In this document: positions 12,062 to 22,648 of the stretch, piece after piece
Layout: every line of letters starts with the position of its first letter
Position numbering within the stretch: position 1 is the first letter of the stretch
NCBI RefSeq assembly: GCF_024730785.1
Contig: NZ_CP102830.1
Location: forward strand, 4,130,001 to 4,194,000
Origin: Pseudomonas sp. LS44
Lineage (GTDB): Bacteria > Pseudomonadota > Gammaproteobacteria > Pseudomonadales > Pseudomonadaceae
Direction of reading: 5' to 3'
DNA length: 64,000 nt
Notes under the pieces: generated by a model
Seen by the model: the letters and a program-made list of their open reading frames with translations, nothing else
The model's database searches: none
What the model was told of the DNA's origin: nothing
Position numbers and translations under genes: made by a program

Positions 12062-13470
12062 GGCTGGGCGGCCAGGGTAGTCGCCGGAATCTGCAGCAGC
12101 TGGCCGACTTTGACGCTGTCGCTGGCCAGCTTGTTGGTGTTGCGCAGCGCGGTGAGGCTGACCTCATAGCGCTGCGCGATCAGCGCCAGGCTTTCGCCCG
12201 AGCTGACTAGATGTTCACGCGGTCCTGCGGGGATTTTTCCCTGATCACGCAGCCAGGCGATGTACGTACCGGGCGGCGGGCTTTGTTGGAAGAACTGTTT
12301 GACACCCGTGGAAATCGCCCGCGCCAGTGCCTGCTGATGGCCGCTGCTGGTCAGTTTCTGCGATTCGGCATGGTTGGAGATGAACCCGGTTTCCACCAGG
12401 ATCGAGGGGATATCCGGCGATTTCAGCACCATGAACCCGGCTTGCTCGACGCGGCGCTTGTGCAGCGGGGTGATGCGTCCGACGTTGCTCAGGACTTTCT
12501 GGCCGACGTTGAGACTCGCCGACATCGACGCGGTCATCGACAGATCGAGCAGCACGCCGGCGAGCATGCGGTCCTTGTTATCCAGGCTGACGCCGCCGTC
12601 ACCGCCGATCAGGTCCGAGCGGTTTTCGTTGTCGGCCAGCCAGCGCGCGCTTTCCGAGGTGGCGCCGCGATCGGACAGGGCGAACACCGATGCACCGAAG
12701 GCGCTGCGACTCGGAGCGGCGTCGGCGTGGATCGAGACGAACAGGTCGGCGCCCTTCTTGCGGGCGATCTCGGTGCGCCTGCGCAGCGGAATGAAATAGT
12801 CGCCGGTGCGGGTCAATTCGGCACGGAAACCCTTCTCCCGGTTGATCTGCTGCTGCAACTCCTTGGCGATCGCCAGGGTCACGCCCTTTTCATGCTGGCC
12901 GCGCGGCCCCTGCGCGCCTGGGTCTTCACCTCCATGCCCGGCATCGATGGCGATGACGATGTCGCGCTTGCCATTCGGCACCGGCACCAGCTTGGGCGCC
13001 GGCTGCGTCGGGGTAACCGGTACCGCGGGGTTTTCCGCGACATTGCTCGGCGGCAGACTCGGCGTGGTGTCGGCGCCCTGATCGAACAGGTCGATGACCA
13101 GCCGATCGCCATATTGCTGGTTGGGCGCCAGGCTGAAACTTTTCGGCGAGACCGGCGCCGACAGGTCGATGACCACGCGCAAATCGTTGGGCGTGCGCTG
13201 CGCCGAGCGCACGCTGGTGATCGGCGTGTTGGCGAACGACAGTTGCTCGAGCTTGGTGGCCAGTTGCGCATTCACGTCGATGACGATGCGATTCGGCGCG
13301 ACGAGGGTGAAGAGACTGTGCTGCACCGGCCCGGACAGGTCGAACACCAGGCGGGTGTTGTCCGGGGCGCGCCAGAGACGCACGCTTTTTACCTGCGAAG
13401 CGGCAAGCGCTTGCGCAGCCAAGGCCACCAGCAACAGACCCACCCCAATCGCTCGCGCGCGCATGCGCAT
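12058..13470 (-). CDS. amiB: N-acetylmuramoyl-L-alanine amidase AmiB
   Basis: Periplasmic zinc amidase that cuts septal peptidoglycan during cell separation. About 470 residues: signal peptide ending ALAAS, AMIN domain ([19 protein letters not shown]), Pro-rich linker, amidase_3 domain with [17 protein letters not shown] and VETGFISN, and a C-terminal LysM repeat ([19 protein letters not shown]). Several starts are possible: GTG 13482, ATG 13476, ATG 13470. GGTGGGG lies at proper distance only for 13470. It is 18 nt after tsaE and overlaps mutL by 4 nt. Confidence 0.95.
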   Translation of the reverse strand: MRMRARAIGVGLLLVALAAQALAASQVKSVRLWRAPDNTRLVFDLSGPVQHSLFTLVAPNRIVIDVNAQLATKLEQLSFANTPITSVRSAQRTPNDLRVVIDLSAPVSPKSFSLAPNQQYGDRLVIDLFDQGADTTPSLPPSNVAENPAVPVTPTQPAPKLVPVPNGKRDIVIAIDAGHGGEDPGAQGPRGQHEKGVTLAIAKELQQQINREKGFRAELTRTGDYFIPLRRRTEIARKKGADLFVSIHADAAPSRSAFGASVFALSDRGATSESARWLADNENRSDLIGGDGGVSLDNKDRMLAGVLLDLSMTASMSASLNVGQKVLSNVGRITPLHKRRVEQAGFMVLKSPDIPSILVETGFISNHAESQKLTSSGHQQALARAISTGVKQFFQQSPPPGTYIAWLRDQGKIPAGPREHLVSSGESLALIAQRYEVSLTALRNTNKLASDSVKVGQLLQIPATTLAAQP

Positions 13471-13488
13471 ATACATCCCCACCGTTTC

Positions 13489-13974
13489 TTATTGATGTTG
13501 CCGATTCTGCTCTGCCGCGGCCAACGCGACGCACCAGGCTTCGCCTTGCGGACTTTGTGCGGTCAAGTGCAGAGAACGGCCGCCTCCATGGGGGCTAATG
13601 GTAATGGTCAGGTCGGCCTTTGGCAAAACGCCTGCACCGCGCTGCGGCCACTCGACCAGGCACAGCGCATCGCCGGCGAAATAGTCGCGCACGCCTAAAA
13701 ACTCCAGCTCCTCGGGGTCGGCCAAACGGTACAGATCGAAGTGAAAGGCGCGCTGGTCGCCGACTTCATAGGGTTCGACCAGGGTGAAGGTCGGGCTTTT
13801 CACCGCGCCGACATGGCCCAGCCCGCGAATGATGCCGCGCGACAAGGTGGTTTTCCCGGCCCCCAAGTCGCCCTGCAGAAAGATCACGCCCCGACCACCG
13901 GTCGCCTCGGCGATGCGGGCGCCGAGTTCGAGCATCGCGGCCTCGTCAGCAGCGGTAAGTATCAGTTCAGGCAC
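13489..13974 (-). CDS. tsaE: tRNA t6A synthesis ATPase TsaE
   Basis: P-loop ATPase that drives the TsaBCD cycle making N6-threonylcarbamoyladenosine at A37 of ANN-decoding tRNAs. 161 residues with Walker [20 protein letters not shown], and the conserved EWPQRG. The start is GTG at 13974 with GGAGG about 10 nt upstream; the upstream gene nnr ends inside it (13-nt overlap), implying coupled translation. The next gene amiB follows after 18 nt. Confidence 0.95.
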   Translation of the reverse strand: MPELILTAADEAAMLELGARIAEATGGRGVIFLQGDLGAGKTTLSRGIIRGLGHVGAVKSPTFTLVEPYEVGDQRAFHFDLYRLADPEELEFLGVRDYFAGDALCLVEWPQRGAGVLPKADLTITISPHGGGRSLHLTAQSPQGEAWCVALAAAEQNRQHQ

Positions 13975-15461
13975 GGCGAGTGTTCCTCCAACAATTGACG
14001 GATAGGCGCGAGCAAGTCTCCGGCGGCCAGACCACGGCCTTGCCCGCCAAGCGCTTCACCGGCGCGCGCGTGCAGCCAGACGCCCAGTTCGGCGGCCTCG
14101 AAGGCCGCCATCCCCTGACCGAGCAAGGCGCCGAGCAGGCCCGCGAGGACATCACCGAGTCCGGCGCTGGCCATGGCCGGATGACCGTGATCGCACAGCG
14201 CGAGGCGACCGTCCGGCGCGGCAATCAGACTACCGGCCCCCTTGAGCACCACCACCGCCACGTACTTGCGCGCCAGTGCCAGCGCTGCCGCGCCGCGATC
14301 GGCTTGAACCTCGGCGGTAGAACAACCGAGCAGGCGCGCCGCCTCACCCGGATGCGGGGTGATCAGCAGCGTCGCCGGCGTGCTCACCTGACCGGCGGCG
14401 AGCAGGTTGAGCGCATCGGCGTCCCAGACCTGCGGCTTGTCGCTCGCCGCAGCGACCGAGAGAAGACTGCGGCCCCACGCACCCTGGCCGAGACCGGGGC
14501 CGACCACCAGCACATCGGCACGCGCGACCAATTGTGGCAATTGATAAGTGGAGGCCACGCCGACGCACATCAATTCCGGTTGGCGGGCCAGGGCGGCGGA
14601 GACGTGTTCGGCTCGAGTCGCCAGCGAGACCAGGCCAGCGCCGCAGCGCAACGCGCTCTGCGCACTGAGCAGGGCGGCGCCGCCGAAACCCTGATCGCCA
14701 CCGATCACCAGCACATGCCCGTACTGACCTTTATGCGCGGTGCGTGGGCGTGGGGGTAGACGCGTCAGACTCGCGGCGCTGAGCCGCTGGGCACAGGCGG
14801 GCTGCCCGGCGAGAATCTGTGGATCGGCCTGCAAGTCGTCGAAACGCAGCGCACCGACCACCGCCGGACCAACCCCGGTGAACAGGCCGAACTTCAAGCC
14901 AATGAACGTCACCGTCAGATCCGCGCGTACCGCCACGCCCAGTTCGCTGCCCGTATCGGCGCACAACCCGGAAGGGATATCCACCGCGAGCACCGGCAGG
15001 CCGCTGGCATTGATCTGCTCGATGGCCTCGCTATAAGGCGCACGCACCGCACCAGTGAGACCACTACCGAGCAGTGCATCGACCAGCACACCGTGCAGCG
15101 GCGCATTCGCACTCCACGCCTGGATCGCCACGCCGGCGTGGTGCGCTTCGGCATACGCCTGCGCCGCGTCGCCGCCCAGTCGGGCGGGGTCACCGACCGT
15201 CAGCACCTGGGTCTGCCAGCCGACGCGCTGGGCCAGCGCGGCGATCAGATAGCCGTCGCCGGCGTTGTTGCCGTGCCCGGCCAGCACGCTCAAGGCGCCG
15301 GCCTCCGGCCAGCGCTGGCGCAACGCCCGCCAGGCGGCGTGGGCGGCGCGTTGCATCAGCTCGAAGCCCGGCGTGCCGCCGGCGATCAGGCGCGCATCCA
15401 GCTCTCGCGCCTGGGCGGCGCTGTACAAGGCCTGAGGCAGATCGACGGAATCGGGGGACAT
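13962..15461 (-). CDS. nnr: Bifunctional NAD(P)HX epimerase/dehydratase
   Basis: Repairs hydrated NADH/NADPH: the N-terminal YjeF_N half epimerises NAD(P)HX, the C-terminal ribokinase-like half dehydrates it with ADP. 499 residues. [10 protein letters not shown] marks the epimerase; [30 protein letters not shown] and [16 protein letters not shown] mark the dehydratase. I chose ATG 15461 because GGAG lies 6 nt before it; ATG 15482 is an alternative. It is the first gene of the nnr-tsaE-amiB-mutL series and is divergent from queG, with 103 nt between starts. Confidence 0.95.
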   Translation of the reverse strand: MSPDSVDLPQALYSAAQARELDARLIAGGTPGFELMQRAAHAAWRALRQRWPEAGALSVLAGHGNNAGDGYLIAALAQRVGWQTQVLTVGDPARLGGDAAQAYAEAHHAGVAIQAWSANAPLHGVLVDALLGSGLTGAVRAPYSEAIEQINASGLPVLAVDIPSGLCADTGSELGVAVRADLTVTFIGLKFGLFTGVGPAVVGALRFDDLQADPQILAGQPACAQRLSAASLTRLPPRPRTAHKGQYGHVLVIGGDQGFGGAALLSAQSALRCGAGLVSLATRAEHVSAALARQPELMCVGVASTYQLPQLVARADVLVVGPGLGQGAWGRSLLSVAAASDKPQVWDADALNLLAAGQVSTPATLLITPHPGEAARLLGCSTAEVQADRGAAALALARKYVAVVVLKGAGSLIAAPDGRLALCDHGHPAMASAGLGDVLAGLLGALLGQGMAAFEAAELGVWLHARAGEALGGQGRGLAAGDLLAPIRQLLEEHSPCLN

Positions 15462-15564
15462 CACGGGCTCCAAAAAAGGCATCACACCGCCGGCGGGCGC
15501 GCTGGCCGGCGCAGGGCGGCGGGTTCTGGCAGAATTATACCCACCCCCGCCCTGGTTTCCGCGC

Positions 15565-16635
15565 ATGTCCAGCATTGCTCTCGATCTCCCCGCCCTCGCC
15601 CAGTCGATCAAAGACTGGGGCCGCGAGCTGGGCTTTCAGCAGGTGGGCATCGCCGGTCTCGACCTCACCGAACACGAAGCCCATCTGCAGCGCTGGCTGG
15701 CCGCCGGCTACCAGGGCGACATGGATTACATGGCCGCCCACGGCAGCAAGCGCTCGCACCCCGAAGAGCTGGTGCCCGGCACCCTGCGAGTGGTCTCGCT
15801 GCGCATGGATTACCTGCCCGGCGACACGCGCATGGCGCAGCTGCTCGGCCAGCCGGACAAGGCCTACGTGTCGCGCTACGCGCTGGGCCGCGACTACCAC
15901 AAACTGATCCGTAAACGCCTGCAACAACTGGCCGAGCGCATCCAGGCGCAGATCGGCCCGTTCGGCTACCGCGCCTTCGTCGACAGCGCACCGGTGCTGG
16001 AAAAAGCCATTGCCGAGCAGGCCGGGCTGGGCTGGATCGGCAAGAACACCCTGGTGTTGAACCGTAAGGCCGGCAGTTATTTCTTCCTCGGCGAGCTGTT
16101 CGTCGACCTGCCGCTGCCGGTCGACGCGGCGCATGCCAGCGAACACTGCGGACGCTGCACGGCGTGCCTGGATATCTGTCCGACCGCCGCCTTCGTCGGC
16201 CCCTATGTGCTCGACGCGCGGCGCTGCATTTCCTATCTGACCATCGAATACAAAGGCTCGATTCCCCTCGAGCTGCGCCCGCTGATTGGCAATCGGGTAT
16301 TCGGTTGCGATGACTGCCAGATCGTCTGCCCATGGAATCGCTTCGCCCGACCCAGCGGCGAGGGCGATTTCCAGCCGCGCCACAACCTCGACAACGCCGA
16401 GCTGGCCGAACTGTTCCGCTGGTCGGAAGACGAGTTTCTCAGCCGTACCGAAGGCTCGCCGCTGCGCCGCGCCGGCTACGAGCGCTGGTTGCGCAATCTG
16501 GCGGTCGGCCTGGGCAACGCGCCGTCGAGCATCCCGGTGCTCGAAGCATTGCAGGCGCGCCGCGACGATCCGTCGCCCTTGGTCCGCGAGCATGTGCAGT
16601 GGGCGCTGGCGCGCCATGGAGTCGCTTCGGCGTAG
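15565..16635 (+). CDS. queG: Epoxyqueuosine reductase QueG
   Basis: Cobalamin-dependent iron-sulfur enzyme performing the last step of queuosine formation in tRNA. 356 residues. Two ferredoxin-type cluster motifs are seen: CGRCTACLDICP and CDDCQIVCPWN, with RYALGRDYHK and GWIGKNTLVLN earlier and a C-terminal HEAT-like part. The gene ends GCG TAG, and the TAG is the head of a REP-type repeat (GTAGGGCG at 16632). It is transcribed away from nnr. Confidence 0.97.
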   Translation: MSSIALDLPALAQSIKDWGRELGFQQVGIAGLDLTEHEAHLQRWLAAGYQGDMDYMAAHGSKRSHPEELVPGTLRVVSLRMDYLPGDTRMAQLLGQPDKAYVSRYALGRDYHKLIRKRLQQLAERIQAQIGPFGYRAFVDSAPVLEKAIAEQAGLGWIGKNTLVLNRKAGSYFFLGELFVDLPLPVDAAHASEHCGRCTACLDICPTAAFVGPYVLDARRCISYLTIEYKGSIPLELRPLIGNRVFGCDDCQIVCPWNRFARPSGEGDFQPRHNLDNAELAELFRWSEDEFLSRTEGSPLRRAGYERWLRNLAVGLGNAPSSIPVLEALQARRDDPSPLVREHVQWALARHGVASA

Positions 16636-16723
16636 GGCGTTACTCGCGCAGCAGTACGCCGGCGAGCTTGATGGCTGTGCAGGGGTGGCGGACTGTTCGC
16701 TGACGCTCCTGAGTCCGCCCTAC
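16632..16723. repeat. REP-type palindrome overlapping the queG stop
   Basis: Begins GTAGGGCGTTACTCGCGCAG and ends GAGTCCGCCCTAC, so the ends GTAGGGCG and CGCCCTAC are inverted copies. Closely related sequence (GTAGGGCGTACTCGCGCAGC, GCGGACTGTTCGCTACGCTC) occurs at 58593-58670. The first TAG is the queG stop codon. Confidence 0.75.
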
Positions 16724-16762
16724 GGCGAGCGCTTCACCCGCCGTCGTCCCCGCACGCGGGGC

Positions 16763-17305
16763 TCAGACCTTGAGGAAATGCTCGCGATAGTGGCGCAGCT
16801 CGGCGATCGACTCGCGGATATCGTCCAGCGCCTGGTGCGTACCCTGTTTCTGGAAACTGTCGCGAACCTGCGGCGCCCACAGGCCGGCGAGGATCTTCAG
16901 GGTCGACACGTCCAGATAGCGGTAATGGAAATACTCCTCCAGCGCCGGCATGTAGCGGTACAGAAAGCGCCGATCCTGGCCGATGCTGTTGCCGCAGATC
17001 GGCGACTTGCCCTTCGGCACCCACTGCTCGAGAAAGGCGATGGTCTGCGCTTCAGCTTCAGCCGGGCTGATGCGACTCTCGCGCACCCGCTGGGTCAGGC
17101 CACTTTCGCCGTGGGTGCGGGTGTTCCACTCGTCCATGCCGGCGAGCAGCGCATCGCTCTGATGCACGGCGATCACCGGGCCCTCGGCGAGGATATTCAG
17201 GTCGCTGTCGGTGACGATGGTGGCCATCTCGATGATCACGTCCCGCTCCGGGTCCAGGCCGGTCATTTCCAGATCGATCCAGATCAGATTTTGCGAATTT
17301 TGCAT
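16763..17305 (-). CDS. orn: Oligoribonuclease
   Basis: DEDDh 3'-5' exoribonuclease that degrades di- to short oligonucleotides, including pGpG from cyclic-di-GMP breakdown. 180 residues, full length. Exo [11 protein letters not shown], Exo II in [10 protein letters not shown], and Exo III near [11 protein letters not shown] (H and D) are present. It is convergent with queG and divergent from rsgA (106 nt between starts), the usual orn/rsgA arrangement. Confidence 0.98.
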   Translation of the reverse strand: MQNSQNLIWIDLEMTGLDPERDVIIEMATIVTDSDLNILAEGPVIAVHQSDALLAGMDEWNTRTHGESGLTQRVRESRISPAEAEAQTIAFLEQWVPKGKSPICGNSIGQDRRFLYRYMPALEEYFHYRYLDVSTLKILAGLWAPQVRDSFQKQGTHQALDDIRESIAELRHYREHFLKV

Positions 17306-17411
17306 GCATGAACTCCTCGGCTAAGACGCGCAGTTTAGCCCAGCCGCGGGCCGCCTGGCCGCGCATGCTAAACTCGCCGCCGCTTTCCCTCCTTCCTCAT
17401 TCGGAACCTTC

Positions 17412-18443
17412 ATGGCCAAACGCCAGCTCAATCGCCGCCAAAACTGGCGGATCGAAAAGATTCAAGGCGAACGCGCCGCCCGCGCCGCCAAGCGCGAGTC
17501 GCATGCGCTGGACGAACTGGAAGGCGGCGACCTGGGGCCCGAGCAATTCGGCCTGGTGATCGCCCACTTCGGCGTCCAGGTGGAGGTGGAAGCCATCGAG
17601 GGTGAGCTGGCCGGCCAGGTATTCCGCTGCCATCTGCGCGCCAACCTGCCGGCGCTGGTGACGGGCGACCGGGTGGTCTGGCGCGCCGGCAATCAGGGCA
17701 ACGGCGTGATCGTCGCCCAGCAGCCACGTCGTAGCGAGCTGTGCCGGCCGGACAGCCGCGGCCAGTTGAAGCCGGTCGCCTCCAACGTCGACCTGATCGT
17801 CATCGTTTTCGCCCCGCTGCCCGAGCCGCATGCCAACTTGATCGACCGTTACCTGGTGGCCGCCGAGCACGCCGGCATTCGCCCGCTGCTGCTGCTCAAC
17901 AAAGCCGACCTGATCGACGAGCAGAACAGCGCCGCGCTGGACGCGCTCCTTGGCACCTATCGCCAGCTCGATTACCCACTGCTGGAGGTTTCCGCCCATG
18001 AAGGCGGCGGCATGGAGGAGCTGCAGCGCGTGCTGGATGGCCACGTCAGCGTGTTCGTTGGCCAGTCAGGGGTGGGCAAGTCGTCGCTGGTCAACAGCCT
18101 GCTGCCGGAAGTCGATACCCGCGTCGGCCCGCTCTCGGAAGTCACCGGCAAAGGCACGCACACCACCACCACGGCGCGCTTGTTCCACTTCCCTGGCGGC
18201 GGCGATTTGATCGACTCGCCGGGGATTCGCGAGTTCGGCCTGGTGCACGTCAGTCGCGACGACATCGAGGACGGCTTCATCGAGTTCCGCGATGTGCTCG
18301 GCCATTGCCGGTTCCGCGACTGCAAGCATGACCGCGAGCCGGGCTGTGCGCTGTTGCAGGCGGTGGCCGAAGGGCGCATTCAGCCACAACGGATGGCCAG
18401 TTACCGGCACATCCTCGCCAGCCTGCCGGTAAACGAGTACTAG
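17412..18443 (+). CDS. rsgA: Ribosome small-subunit biogenesis GTPase RsgA
   Basis: Circularly permuted GTPase checking late 30S maturation. 343 residues: basic N-terminal tail ([18 protein letters not shown]), OB-fold, permuted G domain in order G4 NKADL, G1 [10 protein letters not shown]3 DSPGI, then a zinc knuckle [14 protein letters not shown]. Stop TAG at 18441; a perfect 19-bp palindrome follows at once and serves as shared terminator with motB. Confidence 0.97.
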   Translation: MAKRQLNRRQNWRIEKIQGERAARAAKRESHALDELEGGDLGPEQFGLVIAHFGVQVEVEAIEGELAGQVFRCHLRANLPALVTGDRVVWRAGNQGNGVIVAQQPRRSELCRPDSRGQLKPVASNVDLIVIVFAPLPEPHANLIDRYLVAAEHAGIRPLLLLNKADLIDEQNSAALDALLGTYRQLDYPLLEVSAHEGGGMEELQRVLDGHVSVFVGQSGVGKSSLVNSLLPEVDTRVGPLSEVTGKGTHTTTTARLFHFPGGGDLIDSPGIREFGLVHVSRDDIEDGFIEFRDVLGHCRFRDCKHDREPGCALLQAVAEGRIQPQRMASYRHILASLPVNEY

Positions 18444-18451
18444 CCTGCTGC

Positions 18452-18493
18452 AGATACGAAAAGACCGCGGCTGGCCGCGGTCTTTTCGTATCT
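18452..18493. terminator. Bidirectional terminator between rsgA and motB
   Basis: A perfect 19-bp stem (18452-18470 with 18475-18493), loop CTGG. The stem includes GACCGCGG/CCGCGGTC and AAAAG/CTTTT tracts on both sides, so it can stop both convergent transcripts. Only 8 nt separate it from the rsgA stop and 10 nt from the motB stop. Confidence 0.9.
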
Positions 18494-18503
18494 GGCCACG
18501 CAC

Positions 18504-19538
18504 TTATCGCTCGCGCGCCTGATCCATTTTCAGGGTGCCGTCTTCGAAGATGTTCAACTTCTCGCGCACCTCGCCAGCGCTGGCCGGCTGCACTTGCGTT
18601 GGCGGCGGAGCCACTGGCTGATCGAGCCCTGCGCCCGGCTGCCCCGGCTCCACCGGCGGGACGGCTGGGTTCGGCTCGACCGCGTCGTCCTGCTCGCCTT
18701 CGATGGCGCGCTGGGCTTTCTTGGTCAGCACAATGATGTCGATCCGCCGGTTCACCGGGTTGAACGGATCCTGGCGATCGAACAGCGCCGAGGAGGCGTA
18801 GCCGACCACCCGCGCGACCTGCTCATCCGGATAGCCGCCGGCCACCAACGCCCGCCGCGCCGCATTCGCCCGACTGGCCGACAGCTCCCAGTTGCCGAAC
18901 CCTGCGTCGCCGGCGAACGGCTTGGCATCGGTGTGACCACTGACGCTGATCTTATTCGGCACCGCTTTGATGGTGTCGGCCATGGCCAGCAGGATGTCTT
19001 CAAAGTACGGTTGCAGGCGCGCGCTGCCGAGGTCGAACATCGGCCGGTTCTCGGCGTCCATGATCTGGATGCGCAGACCGTCCTGGGTGATCTCGAAGAG
19101 GATCTGGTCCTTGAAACGCTGCAGCTGCGGGTTCTCGTTGACCTTGTTCTGCAATTCTTGGAGCAGCAGCTCGAGACGCTCCCGCTCGAGGCGGTCGGCA
19201 ATTTCCTCGGCCTGGGTCGGGTCGGTCTTGCTCTTGTCCTGATCGTCTGGAATGGTCTGCAGTTCCGGATTCAGGGTCTTTTCCGGCGCCGGTGTAGGGG
19301 TGCCGCCCAGATCGATAACGTACGGACTGGCGCTTTCGGTAAAGCCCACCGGGTCCTGGAAGTAGCCGGAAATGGCTTTTTTCTGCTCCGGGGTAGCCGA
19401 CGACATCAGCCACAAGACCAGGAAGAACGCCATCATTGCCACGGCGAAGTCGGCGAAGGCGATCTTCCAGGCGCCGCCATGATGGCCGGCGGCATAGCGC
19501 TTGATGCGCTTGACGATGATCGGTTGATTGTTATCCAT
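18504..19538 (-). CDS. motB: Flagellar motor stator protein MotB
   Basis: Peptidoglycan-anchored half of the proton-driven stator. 344 residues: basic N-terminus, one membrane segment (about 28-47) with the proton-carrying Asp at residue 30 (FADFAVAMMAFF), plug/linker, OmpA-like domain with SVSGHTDAKPF and NRRIDIIVL, and a long Pro/Gly/Gln-rich C-terminal tail. It follows motA by 10 nt. Confidence 0.97.
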   Translation of the reverse strand: MDNNQPIIVKRIKRYAAGHHGGAWKIAFADFAVAMMAFFLVLWLMSSATPEQKKAISGYFQDPVGFTESASPYVIDLGGTPTPAPEKTLNPELQTIPDDQDKSKTDPTQAEEIADRLERERLELLLQELQNKVNENPQLQRFKDQILFEITQDGLRIQIMDAENRPMFDLGSARLQPYFEDILLAMADTIKAVPNKISVSGHTDAKPFAGDAGFGNWELSASRANAARRALVAGGYPDEQVARVVGYASSALFDRQDPFNPVNRRIDIIVLTKKAQRAIEGEQDDAVEPNPAVPPVEPGQPGAGLDQPVAPPPTQVQPASAGEVREKLNIFEDGTLKMDQARER

Positions 19539-19548
19539 CGTTCAGCCG

Positions 19549-20400
19549 TCAGTTGCCGCGCATGGCCTGTTCGAGCTCAGAGAAGCTCGGACGGTGGGCC
19601 GGAAACAGTACCTTGCGGCCGAATTCCACGGCCAGGGTCGGCGGCATGCCCGAGGCCGAGGCGACCAGACAGGCCTTGATCGCCTCGTAGACGTTCAGCT
19701 CTTCCTTGGCATCGTGCTCCAGTGAAGTGGCCAGCGGCCCGAAGAACCCGTATGCCGCAAGAATCCCCAAGAAAGTCCCCACCAGCGCGGCGCCGACGTG
19801 CTGACCGAGAGCCGCCTGCTCCGCTTCGCCGAGCATCGCCATGGTCACCACGATACCGAGCACCGCGGCGACGATACCGAAGCCCGGCAGACCGTCGGCG
19901 ATGCGGGTCACCGCGTGCGAAGGATGATCCAGCTCTTCCTTGAGACTGGCCAATTCCATGTCGAACAGACCCTCCAGCTCGTGCGGGGCCATGTTGCCGG
20001 AGGACATGATGCGCAAGTAGTCGCAGACGTAGGCCGTCATCCGCGCATCCTGCAGGACTGCCGGGTATTTGCTGAAAATCGGGCTGGCGGCCGGTTCTTC
20101 GATATCCGCCTCGATGGCCATCATGCCTTCGCGGCGACTCTTGTTGAGGACCTCGTAGAGCAGGCGCAACACTTCCAGGTAGAAAACGTGGGTGAAGCGC
20201 GAGCTAAACATCTTCAACGACTTCTTCAGCACGCGCATGGTCATGCTGCCAGGGTTGGCCTGGAGAAACGCACCGAGTGCGGCACCACCGATGATCATGA
20301 TCTCGAAGGGCTGGATCAGCGCAGCGATTTTGCCGTGAGAAAGGACGTATCCGCCGAGCACACTAGCGAATACGACGATGATGCCGATAATTTTTGCCAT
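19549..20400 (-). CDS. motA: Flagellar motor stator protein MotA
   Basis: Membrane half of the stator, forming the proton path with MotB. 283 residues with four predicted membrane segments; begins MAKIIGIIVVFASVLGGYVLSHG, shown here only to fix the start. The family signature around GLPGFGIVAAVLGIVVTM is intact. ATG 20400 has AGGA upstream; a longer in-frame reading is not supported. motA-motB form a two-gene operon, divergent from the HDOD gene. Confidence 0.97.
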   Translation of the reverse strand: MAKIIGIIVVFASVLGGYVLSHGKIAALIQPFEIMIIGGAALGAFLQANPGSMTMRVLKKSLKMFSSRFTHVFYLEVLRLLYEVLNKSRREGMMAIEADIEEPAASPIFSKYPAVLQDARMTAYVCDYLRIMSSGNMAPHELEGLFDMELASLKEELDHPSHAVTRIADGLPGFGIVAAVLGIVVTMAMLGEAEQAALGQHVGAALVGTFLGILAAYGFFGPLATSLEHDAKEELNVYEAIKACLVASASGMPPTLAVEFGRKVLFPAHRPSFSELEQAMRGN

Positions 20401-20518
20401 AGGAAGGACTACTTGAAATCGCTGGTAGGGGGCTGAAAACAACTGCCCCTCTATTTATCGGAAGATTTGCGCCAGACTATAGGCCGTCAGAACGAAAATC
20501 CACTTCAGTACGCCGCGC

Positions 20519-22036
20519 ATGCCGACTCCCACGCCTCTTCCCCGCAGCTTCGACGCTTGGCTCCAACATTTGCAGCGGGTTCGCTTGCCGGTGCCTGCTG
20601 ATGAGCATCAGCACTTGCGCAGTGTTTTGCGCAACAGTCGCCTGTCGCTCGGGGAGATTGCCGGACTGCTACAACGCAGTCCGGCCGCCGCCCTGCTGCT
20701 GATGCGTGAAGCCAACCGGCACACCAGCAGCCTCAGTCAGCCGGCGGAAAGCCTGGAAGTCGCGGTCAACCGCCTTGGTCTGCGCCGCTGCGAAGAATTG
20801 CTCCAGCAATTGCCGGCGCTGGCCGAAGCGGATATTCCCAAGCCATTGCGGCAACTCTGGCAGATCAGCCAGCACGCTTCGCAGCTCGCCAACGGCATGT
20901 TCAGCGCGCGCCTGGCGCGGCTGTGGCAGGAGGTGCATTGCACCAGTCTGTTGTTTCTCGCCCCGCTGTGGCCGTTGGTGGCGGACCAACCGCAGTTGTT
21001 CGAGACGTGGGAACAGCGCGTACTGCGCAACGGCGAACCGGCACAGCAGGTCGAACGCGAACTGCTTGGTCTGCCGCTGCTGCAGTTGGCCCTGCAACTC
21101 GCCGAACACTGGCGCCTGCCGGATTGGATCGTGAACAGCTATCGGCTGCTGCTCAACGACCAACGCTTGCTGGTCAGAGCACTGCACATCGCCCGCGACC
21201 TCGATCATCCATTGCAGCAACAGCAGCATCTGGACGCCGATATTCCGTTACGCCGCTGGCTGACTCAACCTTCCAACAGCACACTTTTGGCCAACTGTCT
21301 GGCGCTTTCCGCGCATGCCGGCTGGGGCGGCACGCACAGCTTGCGCTGGCAACGCCTGAGCGGCTTGTACCTGCAAATGACTCTGAGCGATGTACAGCAA
21401 CTAGTTCACCAGCAGGCGGTGCTCAGCGCCCAACAAATTGGCGCAACGGAACTCTGGCACCCCGCGCAGGCGCTGCTCTGGCCCTGGTCGGCCAGCCACC
21501 TGCACTCCACGCCCGCCCCTGTTGCGCCAGTCAGACCGGACAGTTTTGCGGTATGGCGACAACACTGTAGCGAACTGCTGCGCGAGCCCAGCCCGTTCGT
21601 TAATGTCGCGCAACTAACGGCCTGCGCGCGTGATGCGCTGCGTGAAAGCGGCATGCCACGACTCGTGCTGATGCTCGCCGACCGCCGCCACAGCCAACTG
21701 CGCGCCCAGCAATGCGCCGGCCTTGGGGGGCAAGCCGATGATCTGCAATTGGATCCAAATCAGAGTCAGGTCTTGCGCCGCCTACTCGCCAAGGCCGCGT
21801 TACTACGCCTCGGCCCCGCCAATCTCGCGCAATATTCGGCGCTGTTGCCCGGCAGCCTGAAAGCGCTGTTTCCTAGCGAACATGTGCTGCTGCGCTCGGT
21901 GGCCAACGGCGACCGCGTGGTGATGCTGGTGATTGCCGACCGCCAAGGTCAGCCGTTCAGCGACAGCCATTTGCAGGCGTTCGCCAAGACCGTGCAATGC
22001 ATCGAACGCGCCATCGGTAACTTCGCCCGCCGCTAA
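20519..22036 (+). CDS. HDOD-domain regulatory protein
   Basis: 505 residues. The N-terminal half (about 15-210) resembles an HDOD module: SLGEIAGLLQRSPAAALLLMREAN and SLEVAVNRLGLRRCEELLQQLP. The middle is Gln/Leu-rich. The last 150 residues (FVNVAQLTACARDAL onward) look like a degenerate GAF-type sensor. HDOD proteins are linked to signalling, motility and nucleotide second messengers; no catalytic HD residues are visible. It is divergent from motAB, a position also held by the P. aeruginosa homologue as I recall, so a motility link is possible but inferred. Confidence 0.75.
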   Translation: MPTPTPLPRSFDAWLQHLQRVRLPVPADEHQHLRSVLRNSRLSLGEIAGLLQRSPAAALLLMREANRHTSSLSQPAESLEVAVNRLGLRRCEELLQQLPALAEADIPKPLRQLWQISQHASQLANGMFSARLARLWQEVHCTSLLFLAPLWPLVADQPQLFETWEQRVLRNGEPAQQVERELLGLPLLQLALQLAEHWRLPDWIVNSYRLLLNDQRLLVRALHIARDLDHPLQQQQHLDADIPLRRWLTQPSNSTLLANCLALSAHAGWGGTHSLRWQRLSGLYLQMTLSDVQQLVHQQAVLSAQQIGATELWHPAQALLWPWSASHLHSTPAPVAPVRPDSFAVWRQHCSELLREPSPFVNVAQLTACARDALRESGMPRLVLMLADRRHSQLRAQQCAGLGGQADDLQLDPNQSQVLRRLLAKAALLRLGPANLAQYSALLPGSLKALFPSEHVLLRSVANGDRVVMLVIADRQGQPFSDSHLQAFAKTVQCIERAIGNFARR

Positions 22037-22093
22037 TTAGCGACGGCGGTCGGTTCGGTCCTACAAAAACTGCGTGACCGATCAGCAGGTCGA

Positions 22094-22612
22094 TCAGCCC
22101 TCGGGGCGCAGGCTGAGCTCGACCATCAGGTCGTCGGCGAGGGTTTCCAGGCGGGTCTGCAACAGGTCCAGGGACAAGGTCAGCGGCACCGCGAGAATCG
22201 CCTCGGCATGAAACAGCGGTTCGCTGCTCATCGGCGCCGGCAGCACCTCGGTGCTCAGGCGTTCAATATTGATGCCATGCTCGCTGAGCAGGCGGGTGAT
22301 ATCACGCACGATACCCGGCCGGTCATTACCGACCAGATCGAGATGGATCGGCTTCCAGGTGCACGACGGCTCAATACCGCTTTCCGCCAACAGCACGCGA
22401 ATCCCCTGGCTATTCAGCGCCTGCAGCGCATCGACCAGCTCGTCGTAGGCTTCGGCCGGAGCGCCGACCAAGAGGATCCCGGCAAACTGGCCAGCCATCC
22501 GTGACATACGGCTTTCCAGCCAGTTCCCGCCATGTTCGGCAATGCATTGGGCAATGCGTTCCACCAGGCCGGGTTGATCCTGGGCGATGACCGTAAGGAC
22601 TAGATGATTCAC
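22094..22612 (-). CDS. GcvR-like double-ACT protein
   Basis: 172 residues with two ACT domains: LVLTVIAQDQPGLVERIAQ at the N-terminus and IHLDLVGNDRPGIVRDITRL in the second half. This is the layout of glycine-cleavage repressor GcvR and relatives, which sense amino acids without binding DNA themselves. Whether it acts on glycine metabolism here is not shown by the neighbours (GNAT, malate synthase). Synteny with the motA/HDOD block known in P. aeruginosa breaks just before it. Confidence 0.8.
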   Translation of the reverse strand: MNHLVLTVIAQDQPGLVERIAQCIAEHGGNWLESRMSRMAGQFAGILLVGAPAEAYDELVDALQALNSQGIRVLLAESGIEPSCTWKPIHLDLVGNDRPGIVRDITRLLSEHGINIERLSTEVLPAPMSSEPLFHAEAILAVPLTLSLDLLQTRLETLADDLMVELSLRPEG

Positions 22613-22648
22613 GCGTAGCTCCTGTGCATGCCGGTCGGATGGCGCCGT

